DNA of 64,000 nt from Rhizobium oryzicola (GTDB lineage: Bacteria > Pseudomonadota > Alphaproteobacteria > Rhizobiales > Rhizobiaceae), in the NCBI RefSeq assembly GCF_030504645.1, contig NZ_JAUKWQ010000011.1, positions 62,001 through 126,000 of the forward strand, given 5' to 3'. Below the pieces are notes generated by a model, which was not told where the DNA came from, made no database searches, and was given only the letters and a program-made list of their open reading frames with translations. Within the stretch, counting starts at the first letter, position 1; the number at the start of each line of letters is the position of its first letter. The position numbers and the translations under genes are program-made. Shown in pieces: positions 44,459-51,030 of the stretch.

Positions 44459-45598
44459 TCAGAGGCCTGGCTTTAGCGATACGAAGTAGCCGGAATGGTA
44501 GTCGACCGGCAGGAAGTGCGTATGCAACTCCTTGAAGGTTGCTTCCGGATCGAGATCCTTAAACAGGTCCGGGTGCAGCCACTTTGCCATCTGCTGCACG
44601 GCGACGAACTGGTAGGGATTGTTGTAGAACTGGTGCCATATGGCGTGGACGTTCCCATCCTGCACGGCCTTCACACCTGTGAATGCGGGACGTTGCATGA
44701 GTGCGGAAAGCTTTTTGGCAGCCAGTGCCTTATCGGCGCCCGGGCCAACGCCGACCCACTTGCCGCCGGGAACATAGAGTTCCCAGTTTGCGCCGGTCAC
44801 GATGATCTGGTCCGGATTGGAGGCGATGATCTGTTCCGGATTCACGCTGCCGAAGGTGCCGGGAATGATGCCCTTCGCCATGTTGATGCCGCCAGCCAAT
44901 TCGACCATCTTGCCGAAGTTCTCGTTACCAAAAGACATGCAGCAATCATCGCTATAGCCTCCGGCACGTTCCATGAAGACGACGGGCTTCTTCAGGTCCT
45001 TGGCCTTGGCCAGCGTATCCGTCACACGGGCGATCTGCGCGTCATGGAATTTGACGAATTCCTCTGCCTTTGCTTCCTTGCCGAACAGCTTGCCGATCAG
45101 GCGCATGGAGGGATCGGTATTCTCCATCGCCTTTTCGCGAAAATCGACATAGACAAGCGGGATGCCAACCTTGGAAAGCTTCTCGATATAGCCGCTTTCT
45201 TCCGTCGCTGACTTGGCGTCGATGTTCATGATAATGACATCGGGCTTCATGGTAACGGCCTGCTCGATATCGAAGGTGCCGTCCTTCATGCCGCCGAAGG
45301 TCGGGATCTTTGCCATCTCCGGAAACTTCTTCAGGTAGATGTTGTAGCCATCCAGATCCGCCTTCTGGAAGTCATCACGCCAGCCGACAATGCGCTTGAA
45401 AGGCGTTTCCGTATCCAGCGCGCCTGTGAAATAGATCTGTCGGCCTTCGCCCAGAATGACACGCTCTACCGGAACGTTCACTTCGACCTGGCGACCAGTA
45501 ATATCCGTCACCTTCACCTTTTCACCAGCGAACGCTACGCCTGACATCAGGACGAGCGAAGACAGGGCAGCGCCAGCCACCCGAGAAACGTTGAACAC
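44459..45598 (-). CDS. Siderophore-type periplasmic binding protein B (tandem paralogue)
   Basis: A 379-residue paralogue of the downstream binding protein. Shared blocks are VTDITGRQVEVNVPVERVILGE, IVGWRDDFQKAD, FDIEQAVTMKPDVIIMN, the cysteine pair in SDDCCMSFG and IWHQFYNNPYQFVAVQQMAKW. GTG 45598 is preferred because GGAGG sits 5 bases upstream of it; ATG 45610 overlaps that ribosome site. The signal peptide ends near GVAFAGEKV. Two binding proteins serving one permease suggest two related chelates or different affinities. It is the first gene after the iron-control boxes. Confidence 0.9.
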   Translation of the reverse strand: MFNVSRVAGAALSSLVLMSGVAFAGEKVKVTDITGRQVEVNVPVERVILGEGRQIYFTGALDTETPFKRIVGWRDDFQKADLDGYNIYLKKFPEMAKIPTFGGMKDGTFDIEQAVTMKPDVIIMNIDAKSATEESGYIEKLSKVGIPLVYVDFREKAMENTDPSMRLIGKLFGKEAKAEEFVKFHDAQIARVTDTLAKAKDLKKPVVFMERAGGYSDDCCMSFGNENFGKMVELAGGINMAKGIIPGTFGSVNPEQIIASNPDQIIVTGANWELYVPGGKWVGVGPGADKALAAKKLSALMQRPAFTGVKAVQDGNVHAIWHQFYNNPYQFVAVQQMAKWLHPDLFKDLDPEATFKELHTHFLPVDYHSGYFVSLKPGL

Positions 45599-45640
45599 GT
45601 TTGCCTCCATTTGAATGTTTCAGAGGCATCTATGTTTTTA

Positions 45641-45655
45641 TGACTTTATCAGTCA
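45641..45655. promoter_or_regulatory. Candidate RirA IRO box (TGA-N9-TCA)
   Basis: TGACTTTATCAGTCA is a perfect TGACT-N5-AGTCA inverted repeat and fits the IRO consensus TGA-N9-TCA described for rhizobial RirA. It lies 43 bases before the first importer gene and 55 bases before the divergent methyltransferase. Confidence 0.6.
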
Positions 45656-45665
45656 AGAAATATCT

Positions 45666-45682
45666 TTTAGAAGAATTCCAAC
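45666..45682. promoter_or_regulatory. Candidate Irr box / ICE
   Basis: TTTAGAAGAATTCCAAC resembles the ICE pattern TTTAGAA-N3-TTCTAAA, with mismatches only at the right edge. It sits 28 bases before the methyltransferase ATG. Together with the IRO box it suggests iron and haem status control both directions. Confidence 0.55.
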
Positions 45683-45709
45683 CAAGTTGTCTTCTAACGG
45701 AACGAACAT

Positions 45710-46513
45710 ATGCAACAGTTGGCGGCGCAATCAAACTACGGCCTCCGAGACGAAATCAAAGCCTATTGGTCGGTGCGTGCTGAAACCTTCGACAGCCAGC
45801 CGGGCCATGAGATTTTCTCCGAAGAAGAGCGCGATGCCTGGCACCGTTTGATCCGCAAGCATCTGGGAGCAGGTGAGGGGCGCAAGGCGCTTGATCTGGC
45901 GTCCGGCACAGGTGTTGTTTCCCATCTGCTGGATGACGTCGGCTTTTCCGTAACCGGCATGGATTGGGCCGAGCCGATGCTGGAGAGGGCGCGGGCCAAA
46001 GCCAAGAGCAGAGCGCGTTCCATCCGATTCCTGATGGGGGATGCGGAAAATACGATGGAAGACGATGCATCCTACGATGTCATCACCAACAGGCATCTGG
46101 TCTGGACACTGGTTGATCCGAAAGCCGCCTTTGTGGAATGGCACCGTGTCCTGAAGCCGGGCGGCAAGCTGCTGATAGTGGATGGCGATTTCGTCAATCC
46201 AAGCTGGATTTCACAACTGGCGAAGAAGGCCGCTGCACTCTTCCAGTCCTGGGGCATCGGCAAGAAGGTTGCTCATCACGGCCCGGACGCGTCACTGGCG
46301 GAAACCCACCAGAGCATTCTCTCACGCGTGTATTTCTCGCAAGGCGCACGCGCCGATGCCGTCGCAGCGCTCCTCAAGGAAGCCGGCTTCACTTCAGTGG
46401 CTGTGGATACGGATATGCGCGCCATTCACCGGGCGCAGAAAAAGAATTTCGGCTTTCTGAAAGGTCTGGAACGGGCGACACAGCATCGCTACGCGATTTG
46501 CGCGATCAAGTGA
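45710..46513 (+). CDS. Class I SAM-dependent methyltransferase linked to metal uptake
   Basis: A 267-residue methyltransferase with motif I ALDLASGTGVVSHLL, the acidic motif II residue in VTGMDWAEPML, and a UbiE-like FLMGDAENTMEDDASYDVITNRHLVWTLVDP and VLKPGGKLLIVDGD. The N-terminus RDEIKAYWSVRAETFD is typical of small-molecule methyltransferases. GGAAC lies 6 bases before ATG 45710. It is divergent from the siderophore importer across a region with IRO and ICE boxes. It may modify the imported chelator or help release the metal. That role is inference. No siderophore synthesis genes are in the window. Confidence 0.88.
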   Translation: MQQLAAQSNYGLRDEIKAYWSVRAETFDSQPGHEIFSEEERDAWHRLIRKHLGAGEGRKALDLASGTGVVSHLLDDVGFSVTGMDWAEPMLERARAKAKSRARSIRFLMGDAENTMEDDASYDVITNRHLVWTLVDPKAAFVEWHRVLKPGGKLLIVDGDFVNPSWISQLAKKAAALFQSWGIGKKVAHHGPDASLAETHQSILSRVYFSQGARADAVAALLKEAGFTSVAVDTDMRAIHRAQKKNFGFLKGLERATQHRYAICAIK

Positions 46514-46518
46514 TGAAA

Positions 46519-46557
46519 GGATGGCGGAGCACAATGGGTGCTACGCCATCCATTTTT
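46519..46557 (+). terminator. Rho-independent terminator after methyltransferase gene
   Basis: The outer arms GGATGGCG and CGCCATCC (46519-46526, 46544-46551) and inner arms AGCAC and GTGCT (46528-46532, 46538-46542) form a long hairpin. The T-tract ATTTTT at 46552-46557 follows. It is 6 bases after the methyltransferase stop. Confidence 0.88.
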
Positions 46558-46561
46558 GAGT

Positions 46562-48067
46562 TCAGTGGGCACTTCCCGTCGCGGTGGCGAGGAAGCCTTC
46601 CAGTGCCGTGACCTGCTCTGGCGACAGGAATAGGCCCTGCTTGGTGCGCCGCCACAGAACGTCGCTAACGGCCACTGCCCATTCCCTCTCGATCAGCCAG
46701 TGCACTTCCTTTTCATAGAGCGTGCCACCGAAATACTGGCCGAGATCCTCCGTCTTCGCTGCGCTTCCGAGGATCTTGTAGGAATCTGTGCCATAGCAGC
46801 GGATCAGGCGATCCGCGTGTCGCTGTTGCAGGAAGGGGTATTTTGCCTTCAACTCGCTGACCATCTGCGCGTAGCCGGTTGCCACGAAATCTCCGCCGGG
46901 CAGCCGGCTGCCCGCGGTCCAGGGCTTGCCCTTGATGCCGATTGTTTCGCCGATCTTCTCCAGCGCGTGTTCGCCAAGACGGCGATAAGTGGTGAGCTTG
47001 CCGCCGAAGACATTCAGCAGCGGTGCCTCGCCGTCGCTACCTTCGACCTTCAGAACGTAATCTCGGGTTGCTTCCTGCGCCTTCGAGGCGCCGTCGTCGA
47101 AGAGCGGGCGAACGCCGGAATAGGTCCAGACGATGTCTTCAGGACGCACCGGTTCCTGGAAATATTCACTGGCCGCCTTGCAGAGATAGTCCGTCTCTTC
47201 CGGCGAAATCTTCACGTCACGCGGGTCGCCCGTGTAATCCCGGTCCGTCGTGCCGATGAGGGTGAAATCATCTTCGTAAGGAATGGCGAAGAAGATGCGG
47301 TTGTCAGGGTTCTGGAAGAAGTAGGCGCGCGGATCGGAGAATTTCTTCCGCACCACGATATGGCTTCCCTGAACGAGGCGTACATTATGTGCGTTGTTAC
47401 GGCCAACAGCGCCCTGCAAGACCTGATCCACCCAGGGACCCGCGGCATTGACCAGCATCTTTGCCTTGTGGGTGGATGTCTCATTGGTACGTTCGTTCCG
47501 GACCGTGACGGTCCAGACGCCGCCATCCCGCCGTGCAGAAACAACCCGATGACGGTTGAGGATTGTGGCGCCGCGTTGTTCTGCGTCGCGCGCGTTCAGA
47601 ACCACCATGCGGGCATCATCCACCCAGCCATCGGAGTATTCGAAGGCCTTGTCGAAGATCGGCTTCAACGGCCTGCCGGCAGGATCGCGGCGCAAATCGA
47701 GCGTCTTCGTGGCCGGCAGCAGCTTGCGACCGCCGAGATGGTCGTAGAGGAAGAGGCCCAGGCGGATGAGCCAGGCGGGGCGAATGCCGCCTTTCTGATA
47801 GGGCAGAACGAAGCGCAGCGGCCAGATGACATGCGGCGCCATGGCCCACAGGATTTCGCGCTCCATGAGCGCCTCGCGCACCAGACGGAATTCGTAATGC
47901 TCGAGATAGCGCAGGCCGCCATGGATCAGCTTGGTGGCTGCGGATGATGTGCCGGAGGCAAAATCATTCATTTCGGCCAGCACGACGGAATAGCCGCGGC
48001 CCGCCGCATCACGGGCGATGCCGGTGCCGTTGATGCCGCCGCCAATGACAAAAAGATCGTAGATCAA
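46562..48067 (-). CDS. glpD: Aerobic glycerol-3-phosphate dehydrogenase
   Basis: A flavoprotein of about 501 residues that oxidises glycerol-3-phosphate to dihydroxyacetone phosphate at the inner membrane, passing electrons to quinone. The FAD-binding motif DLFVIGGGINGTGIARDAAGRG is split here as VIGGGINGTGIARDA; other hallmarks are SAATKLIHGGLRYLEHYEF, LVNAAGPWVDQV, IPYEDDFTLIGTTDRDY and NVFGGKLTTYRRLGEHALE. TTG 48067 is placed 8 bases after GAGGAG; GTG 48082 is the alternative and lacks a ribosome site. A DeoR-type regulator lies immediately upstream with repeat operators between. Confidence 0.95.
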   Translation of the reverse strand: MIYDLFVIGGGINGTGIARDAAGRGYSVVLAEMNDFASGTSSAATKLIHGGLRYLEHYEFRLVREALMEREILWAMAPHVIWPLRFVLPYQKGGIRPAWLIRLGLFLYDHLGGRKLLPATKTLDLRRDPAGRPLKPIFDKAFEYSDGWVDDARMVVLNARDAEQRGATILNRHRVVSARRDGGVWTVTVRNERTNETSTHKAKMLVNAAGPWVDQVLQGAVGRNNAHNVRLVQGSHIVVRKKFSDPRAYFFQNPDNRIFFAIPYEDDFTLIGTTDRDYTGDPRDVKISPEETDYLCKAASEYFQEPVRPEDIVWTYSGVRPLFDDGASKAQEATRDYVLKVEGSDGEAPLLNVFGGKLTTYRRLGEHALEKIGETIGIKGKPWTAGSRLPGGDFVATGYAQMVSELKAKYPFLQQRHADRLIRCYGTDSYKILGSAAKTEDLGQYFGGTLYEKEVHWLIEREWAVAVSDVLWRRTKQGLFLSPEQVTALEGFLATATGSAH

Positions 48068-48130
48068 GACCTGTCTCCTCACGCGGGCTCAGCCCGCTGA
48101 AAGCTTTTGAAACGTTGATCGGTTATAAAT

Positions 48131-48157
48131 GAAAGAACAACGAATGTAAAACGAAAG
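48131..48157 (-). promoter_or_regulatory. Candidate GlpR operator repeats before glpD
   Basis: Read on the minus strand the site begins CTTTCGTTTTACATTCGTT and continues to a third TTC-rich copy. The CTTTCGTTTT core is also found just upstream of the regulator gene (48947-48964). TTTCG direct repeats are typical of DeoR/GlpR sites. Confidence 0.5.
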
Positions 48158-48174
48158 CAATCGCGTATTCGGGA

Positions 48175-48939
48175 TCATGATGCCGTTTCGACCAGCGAAA
48201 CACCCGCCTGTCGGATCATGTCGCGCAGGCTGTCTGACTCGCATCGATCTGTGATGAAGGTATGAACCTGGGAGAGATTGGCAATTCGAACGGGGGCCGC
48301 TCGCTCGAATTTGGTGGCATCCGCCACCAGGATGACATGCCGGGCGTTAGCGATGATCGCCTGCGTCACCTTCACTTCGCGAAGGTCGTAATCCAGCAGC
48401 GCTCCATCGGCATCGATTGCGGACGTGCCGATGACAGCATAATCCACCTTGAACTGGCGGATGAAATCCACCGCCGCTTCGCCAACAATGCCGCCATCCG
48501 ATGCGCGCACAACGCCACCTGCAATGACGACTTCGACCGTGTCCACCAGCCGCAAGCGATTGGCAACATTGATGTTGTTGGTAATCACCATCAGGTCGCG
48601 GTGCCGGGTCAGCGCCTCTCCGACGGCTTCTGTGGTTGTGCCGATATTGATGAACAGCGAGCTTCCATTGGGAATGAGCGCTGCGGCCGCAGCACCTATT
48701 GCCTGCTTTTCCGTCGCCGCGATCTGCCGTCGCGCTTCGTATTCCAGATTTTCCGTTCCGCCTGGCAACATGGCGCCGCCATGAATGCGGGTGAGAAGCT
48801 TGGCCTCGCAAAGATCGTTCAGATCCTTTCGGATCGTCTGGGGAGACACGGAGAACTGAGCGGCAAGCTCATCCACCCCCACTTTGCCGGCAGAGCGTGC
48901 GCGTGACAGGATCTGGTTCTGACGTTCGGAGAGAAGCAT
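48175..48939 (-). CDS. glpR: DeoR-family repressor of glycerol-3-phosphate metabolism
   Basis: A 254-residue DeoR-family protein. The N-terminal helix-turn-helix contains VDELAAQFSVSPQTIRKDLNDLCEAKLLTRIHGGA (the DeoR signature in pieces VSPQTIRKDLN and RIHGGA). The sugar-phosphate sensor domain has INIGTTTEAVGEAL, GGVVRASDGGIVGEAA and VADATKFERAAPVRI. It sits directly before glpD on the same strand, and the shared CTTTCGTTTT motifs support autoregulation and glpD control by glycerol-3-phosphate. Confidence 0.9.
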   Translation of the reverse strand: MLLSERQNQILSRARSAGKVGVDELAAQFSVSPQTIRKDLNDLCEAKLLTRIHGGAMLPGGTENLEYEARRQIAATEKQAIGAAAAALIPNGSSLFINIGTTTEAVGEALTRHRDLMVITNNINVANRLRLVDTVEVVIAGGVVRASDGGIVGEAAVDFIRQFKVDYAVIGTSAIDADGALLDYDLREVKVTQAIIANARHVILVADATKFERAAPVRIANLSQVHTFITDRCESDSLRDMIRQAGVSLVETAS

Positions 48940-48946
48940 CGCAGGT

Positions 48947-48964
48947 CTTTCGTTTTTCTTTCAC
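48947..48964. promoter_or_regulatory. Candidate GlpR operator upstream of glpR
   Basis: CTTTCGTTTTTCTTTCAC lies 8 bases before the regulator start and repeats the core seen before glpD, though on the opposite strand relative to transcription. Confidence 0.4.
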
Positions 48965-49012
48965 ATTGCCGGACTGTGAAACCTCACGCAAGCGGCGAAC
49001 GCATGTGAATCT

Positions 49013-49028
49013 TTATGAAATCCTTATG
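49013..49028. promoter_or_regulatory. Candidate KdpE site: TTATG direct repeats, 11-bp period
   Basis: TTATG occurs at 49013 and 49024, one helical turn apart, about 80-95 bases upstream of the first Kdp reading frame. This spacing suits an OmpR-family dimer such as KdpE. Assignment is inference. Confidence 0.35.
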
Positions 49029-49106
49029 CTCCGTGTGAGCATTCCCAATAGAGATTTGATCCTGAAACAGGCGACATTCCCTCCGTACAAAACAGGAGTG
49101 AAACCC

Positions 49107-49190
49107 TTGTCTGACGTTATCTTCCTGGGCCTCGGGCTCTTCGGATTTGTTGCGCTTGCCGTCTACGCCCGCGCGCTTGGCCGTTTGTGA
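49107..49190 (+). CDS. Kdp-associated 27-residue membrane peptide
   Basis: TTG 49107 follows AGGAG by 8-9 bases and opens 28 codons. The peptide has one membrane span (residues 4-20) and ends YARALGRL. Peptides of this kind, hydrophobic and ending in a Y-x-R-A-x-x-R-L motif, occur ahead of kdpF in some other bacteria as far as I recall. It ends 7 bases before kdpF, so it is probably cotranslated. Its role is unknown; a small KdpFABC accessory is the natural guess. Confidence 0.55.
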   Translation: MSDVIFLGLGLFGFVALAVYARALGRL

Positions 49191-49197
49191 GGTCGCC

Positions 49198-49284
49198 ATG
49201 TTTGAACCCATTCTCGGTCTCGCCGCCGCTGTCTTTCTCGGCATCTACCTCGTTCTCACGCTGATCCGCCCGGAACGCTTCTAA
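49198..49284 (+). CDS. kdpF: KdpF small subunit of potassium-transporting ATPase
   Basis: A 28-residue single-span peptide starting MFEPILGLAAAVFLGIY and ending TLIRPERF, the diagnostic KdpF ending. KdpF stabilises the KdpABC complex by packing against KdpA. It starts 7 bases after the small upstream peptide gene and ends 21 bases before kdpA. Confidence 0.93.
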   Translation: MFEPILGLAAAVFLGIYLVLTLIRPERF

Positions 49285-49305
49285 CTCCTCCTTCGGAGAT
49301 ACATC

Positions 49306-51015
49306 ATGTCCATCAATGGCTGGCTGCAGATAGCATTGCTGCTTCTGCTGGCCTTTATTCTCATTAAGCCGCTTGGCGCCTATATGGCGCGGGTTTTCGA
49401 GGGAGAAAGAACCTTCCTCTCTCCCGTGCTGGGTCCCATCGAAAAGCTGATCTACGTGATTGCCGGCATCAATCCCAAGCGGGAGCAGGGCTGGCTTGCC
49501 TATACGCTGGCGATGCTCGCCTTCAACCTGATTGGCTTCGTCACGCTCTATGCCATCCTGCGCCTGCAGTTCTATCTGCCGCTCAACCCGCAGGGCTTTC
49601 CGGGCATGACGCCGGATCTCGCCTTCAACACGGCGATCAGCTTCGTCACCAACACCAACTGGCAGAACTATTCCGGTGAGTCTGCGGCCAGCAACTTCAC
49701 CCAGATGGCCGGCCTGGCGGTTCATAATTTCCTCTCGGCTGCGACCGGTATGGCGATAGCGCTTGCCGTGACCCGCGCTTTCGCACGCTCTGCGGCCACG
49801 ACGCTTGGCAATTTCTGGGTCGATATGACCCGCTCCACGCTCTACGTGCTGATGCCGCTGGCGGTCGTCTTGGCGCTTGTCTTTGTCGCCCTTGGTCTCC
49901 CACAGACGCTCGACGCTTCCGTCACCGCCACCACCCTGGAAGGTGCGCAGCAGGCAATTCCGCTCGGCCCCATCGCCAGCCAGGAAGCCATCAAGCAGCT
50001 CGGCACCAATGGCGGCGGCTTCTTCAATGCCAATGCCGCACATCCGTTCGAAAACCCCTCGGCCATCACCAACTACCTGAATATTCTGGCGATGCTCTCC
50101 ATCACCAGCGCGCTGATCTACACCTTCGGCAAGACGGTGGGCAGCGTGCGTCAGGGTTGGGCATTGATCGCCGCAACCGCGATCCTGCTGGTTGCCGGTA
50201 TTGTCTGCGTCTACATCGCAGAAACCTCGGGCGTTCCCTCGCATCTTGCCATGGGCATCGATCCGACGCTCGGCAATATGGAAGGTAAGGAAGTCCGCTT
50301 CGGCCAGGCCATGGATGCCGTCTATGCCGCCACCACGACGGCCATCTCCAACGGCGGCGTCAACGCCATGCTGGGCTCATTCACGCCGCTTGGCGGCCTG
50401 GTGCCGATGTTCCTGATCCAGCTTGGCGAGATCCTGCCCGGCGGCGTCGGTTCCGGTCTCTATGGTCTGATCGTCTTTGCCGTCCTGACCGTTTTCGTCG
50501 CCGGTTTGATGGTGGGCCGCACGCCGGAATTCCTGGGCAAGAAGATCGAAAGCCGCGAGATGAAATACGCGATGTTTGCGATCCTCGTCCTGCCATTCGC
50601 AATCCTGGCTTTCTCTGCGATTGCCGCCGTGCTTCCCTCCGCGCTGGCAGCCCTTGGTAATGCCGGTCCGCATGGCCTGTCGGAAATTCTCTATGCCTAT
50701 ACCTCGGCGGCAGGGAATAACGGTTCGGCCTTTGCCGGTCTCTCGGGCAATACCGTATGGTACAACACGACGCTTGCCATAGGCATGCTGCTCGGCCGTT
50801 TTGCCTATGCGGTTCCGGTTCTGGCGATTGCAGGCTCCATTGCCGGCAAGACCCGCAGCGAAGCTTCGGCTGGTACTTTCCCCACCCATACCCCTCTGTT
50901 TGTCGGCCTTCTCGTCGCGATCATCCTGATCATGGGCGGCCTGCAATACTTCCCGGCCCTCGCACTCGGCCCGATTGCTGAGCATGTGAGCATGGTTGCC
51001 GGTCAACTCTTTTAA
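49306..51015 (+). CDS. kdpA: KdpA potassium-binding channel subunit
   Basis: A 569-residue membrane protein of the SKT superfamily with about ten helices and four degenerate selectivity-filter loops, visible as TNTNWQNYSGES, GTNGGGFFNANAAHPFENP, TTTAISNGGVNAM and SAAGNNGSAFAG. It binds and conducts K+ inside the KdpFABC pump. CGGAG lies shortly before ATG 49306. KdpB follows after 15 bases. Confidence 0.97.
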   Translation: MSINGWLQIALLLLLAFILIKPLGAYMARVFEGERTFLSPVLGPIEKLIYVIAGINPKREQGWLAYTLAMLAFNLIGFVTLYAILRLQFYLPLNPQGFPGMTPDLAFNTAISFVTNTNWQNYSGESAASNFTQMAGLAVHNFLSAATGMAIALAVTRAFARSAATTLGNFWVDMTRSTLYVLMPLAVVLALVFVALGLPQTLDASVTATTLEGAQQAIPLGPIASQEAIKQLGTNGGGFFNANAAHPFENPSAITNYLNILAMLSITSALIYTFGKTVGSVRQGWALIAATAILLVAGIVCVYIAETSGVPSHLAMGIDPTLGNMEGKEVRFGQAMDAVYAATTTAISNGGVNAMLGSFTPLGGLVPMFLIQLGEILPGGVGSGLYGLIVFAVLTVFVAGLMVGRTPEFLGKKIESREMKYAMFAILVLPFAILAFSAIAAVLPSALAALGNAGPHGLSEILYAYTSAAGNNGSAFAGLSGNTVWYNTTLAIGMLLGRFAYAVPVLAIAGSIAGKTRSEASAGTFPTHTPLFVGLLVAIILIMGGLQYFPALALGPIAEHVSMVAGQLF

Positions 51016-51030
51016 TATGAGGCAGTCATC

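Noticed and set aside
46700..47947. A 415-codon open frame on the plus strand
   Set aside because: It is antisense to glpD, whose FAD and substrate motifs are intact, and shows no recognisable protein.
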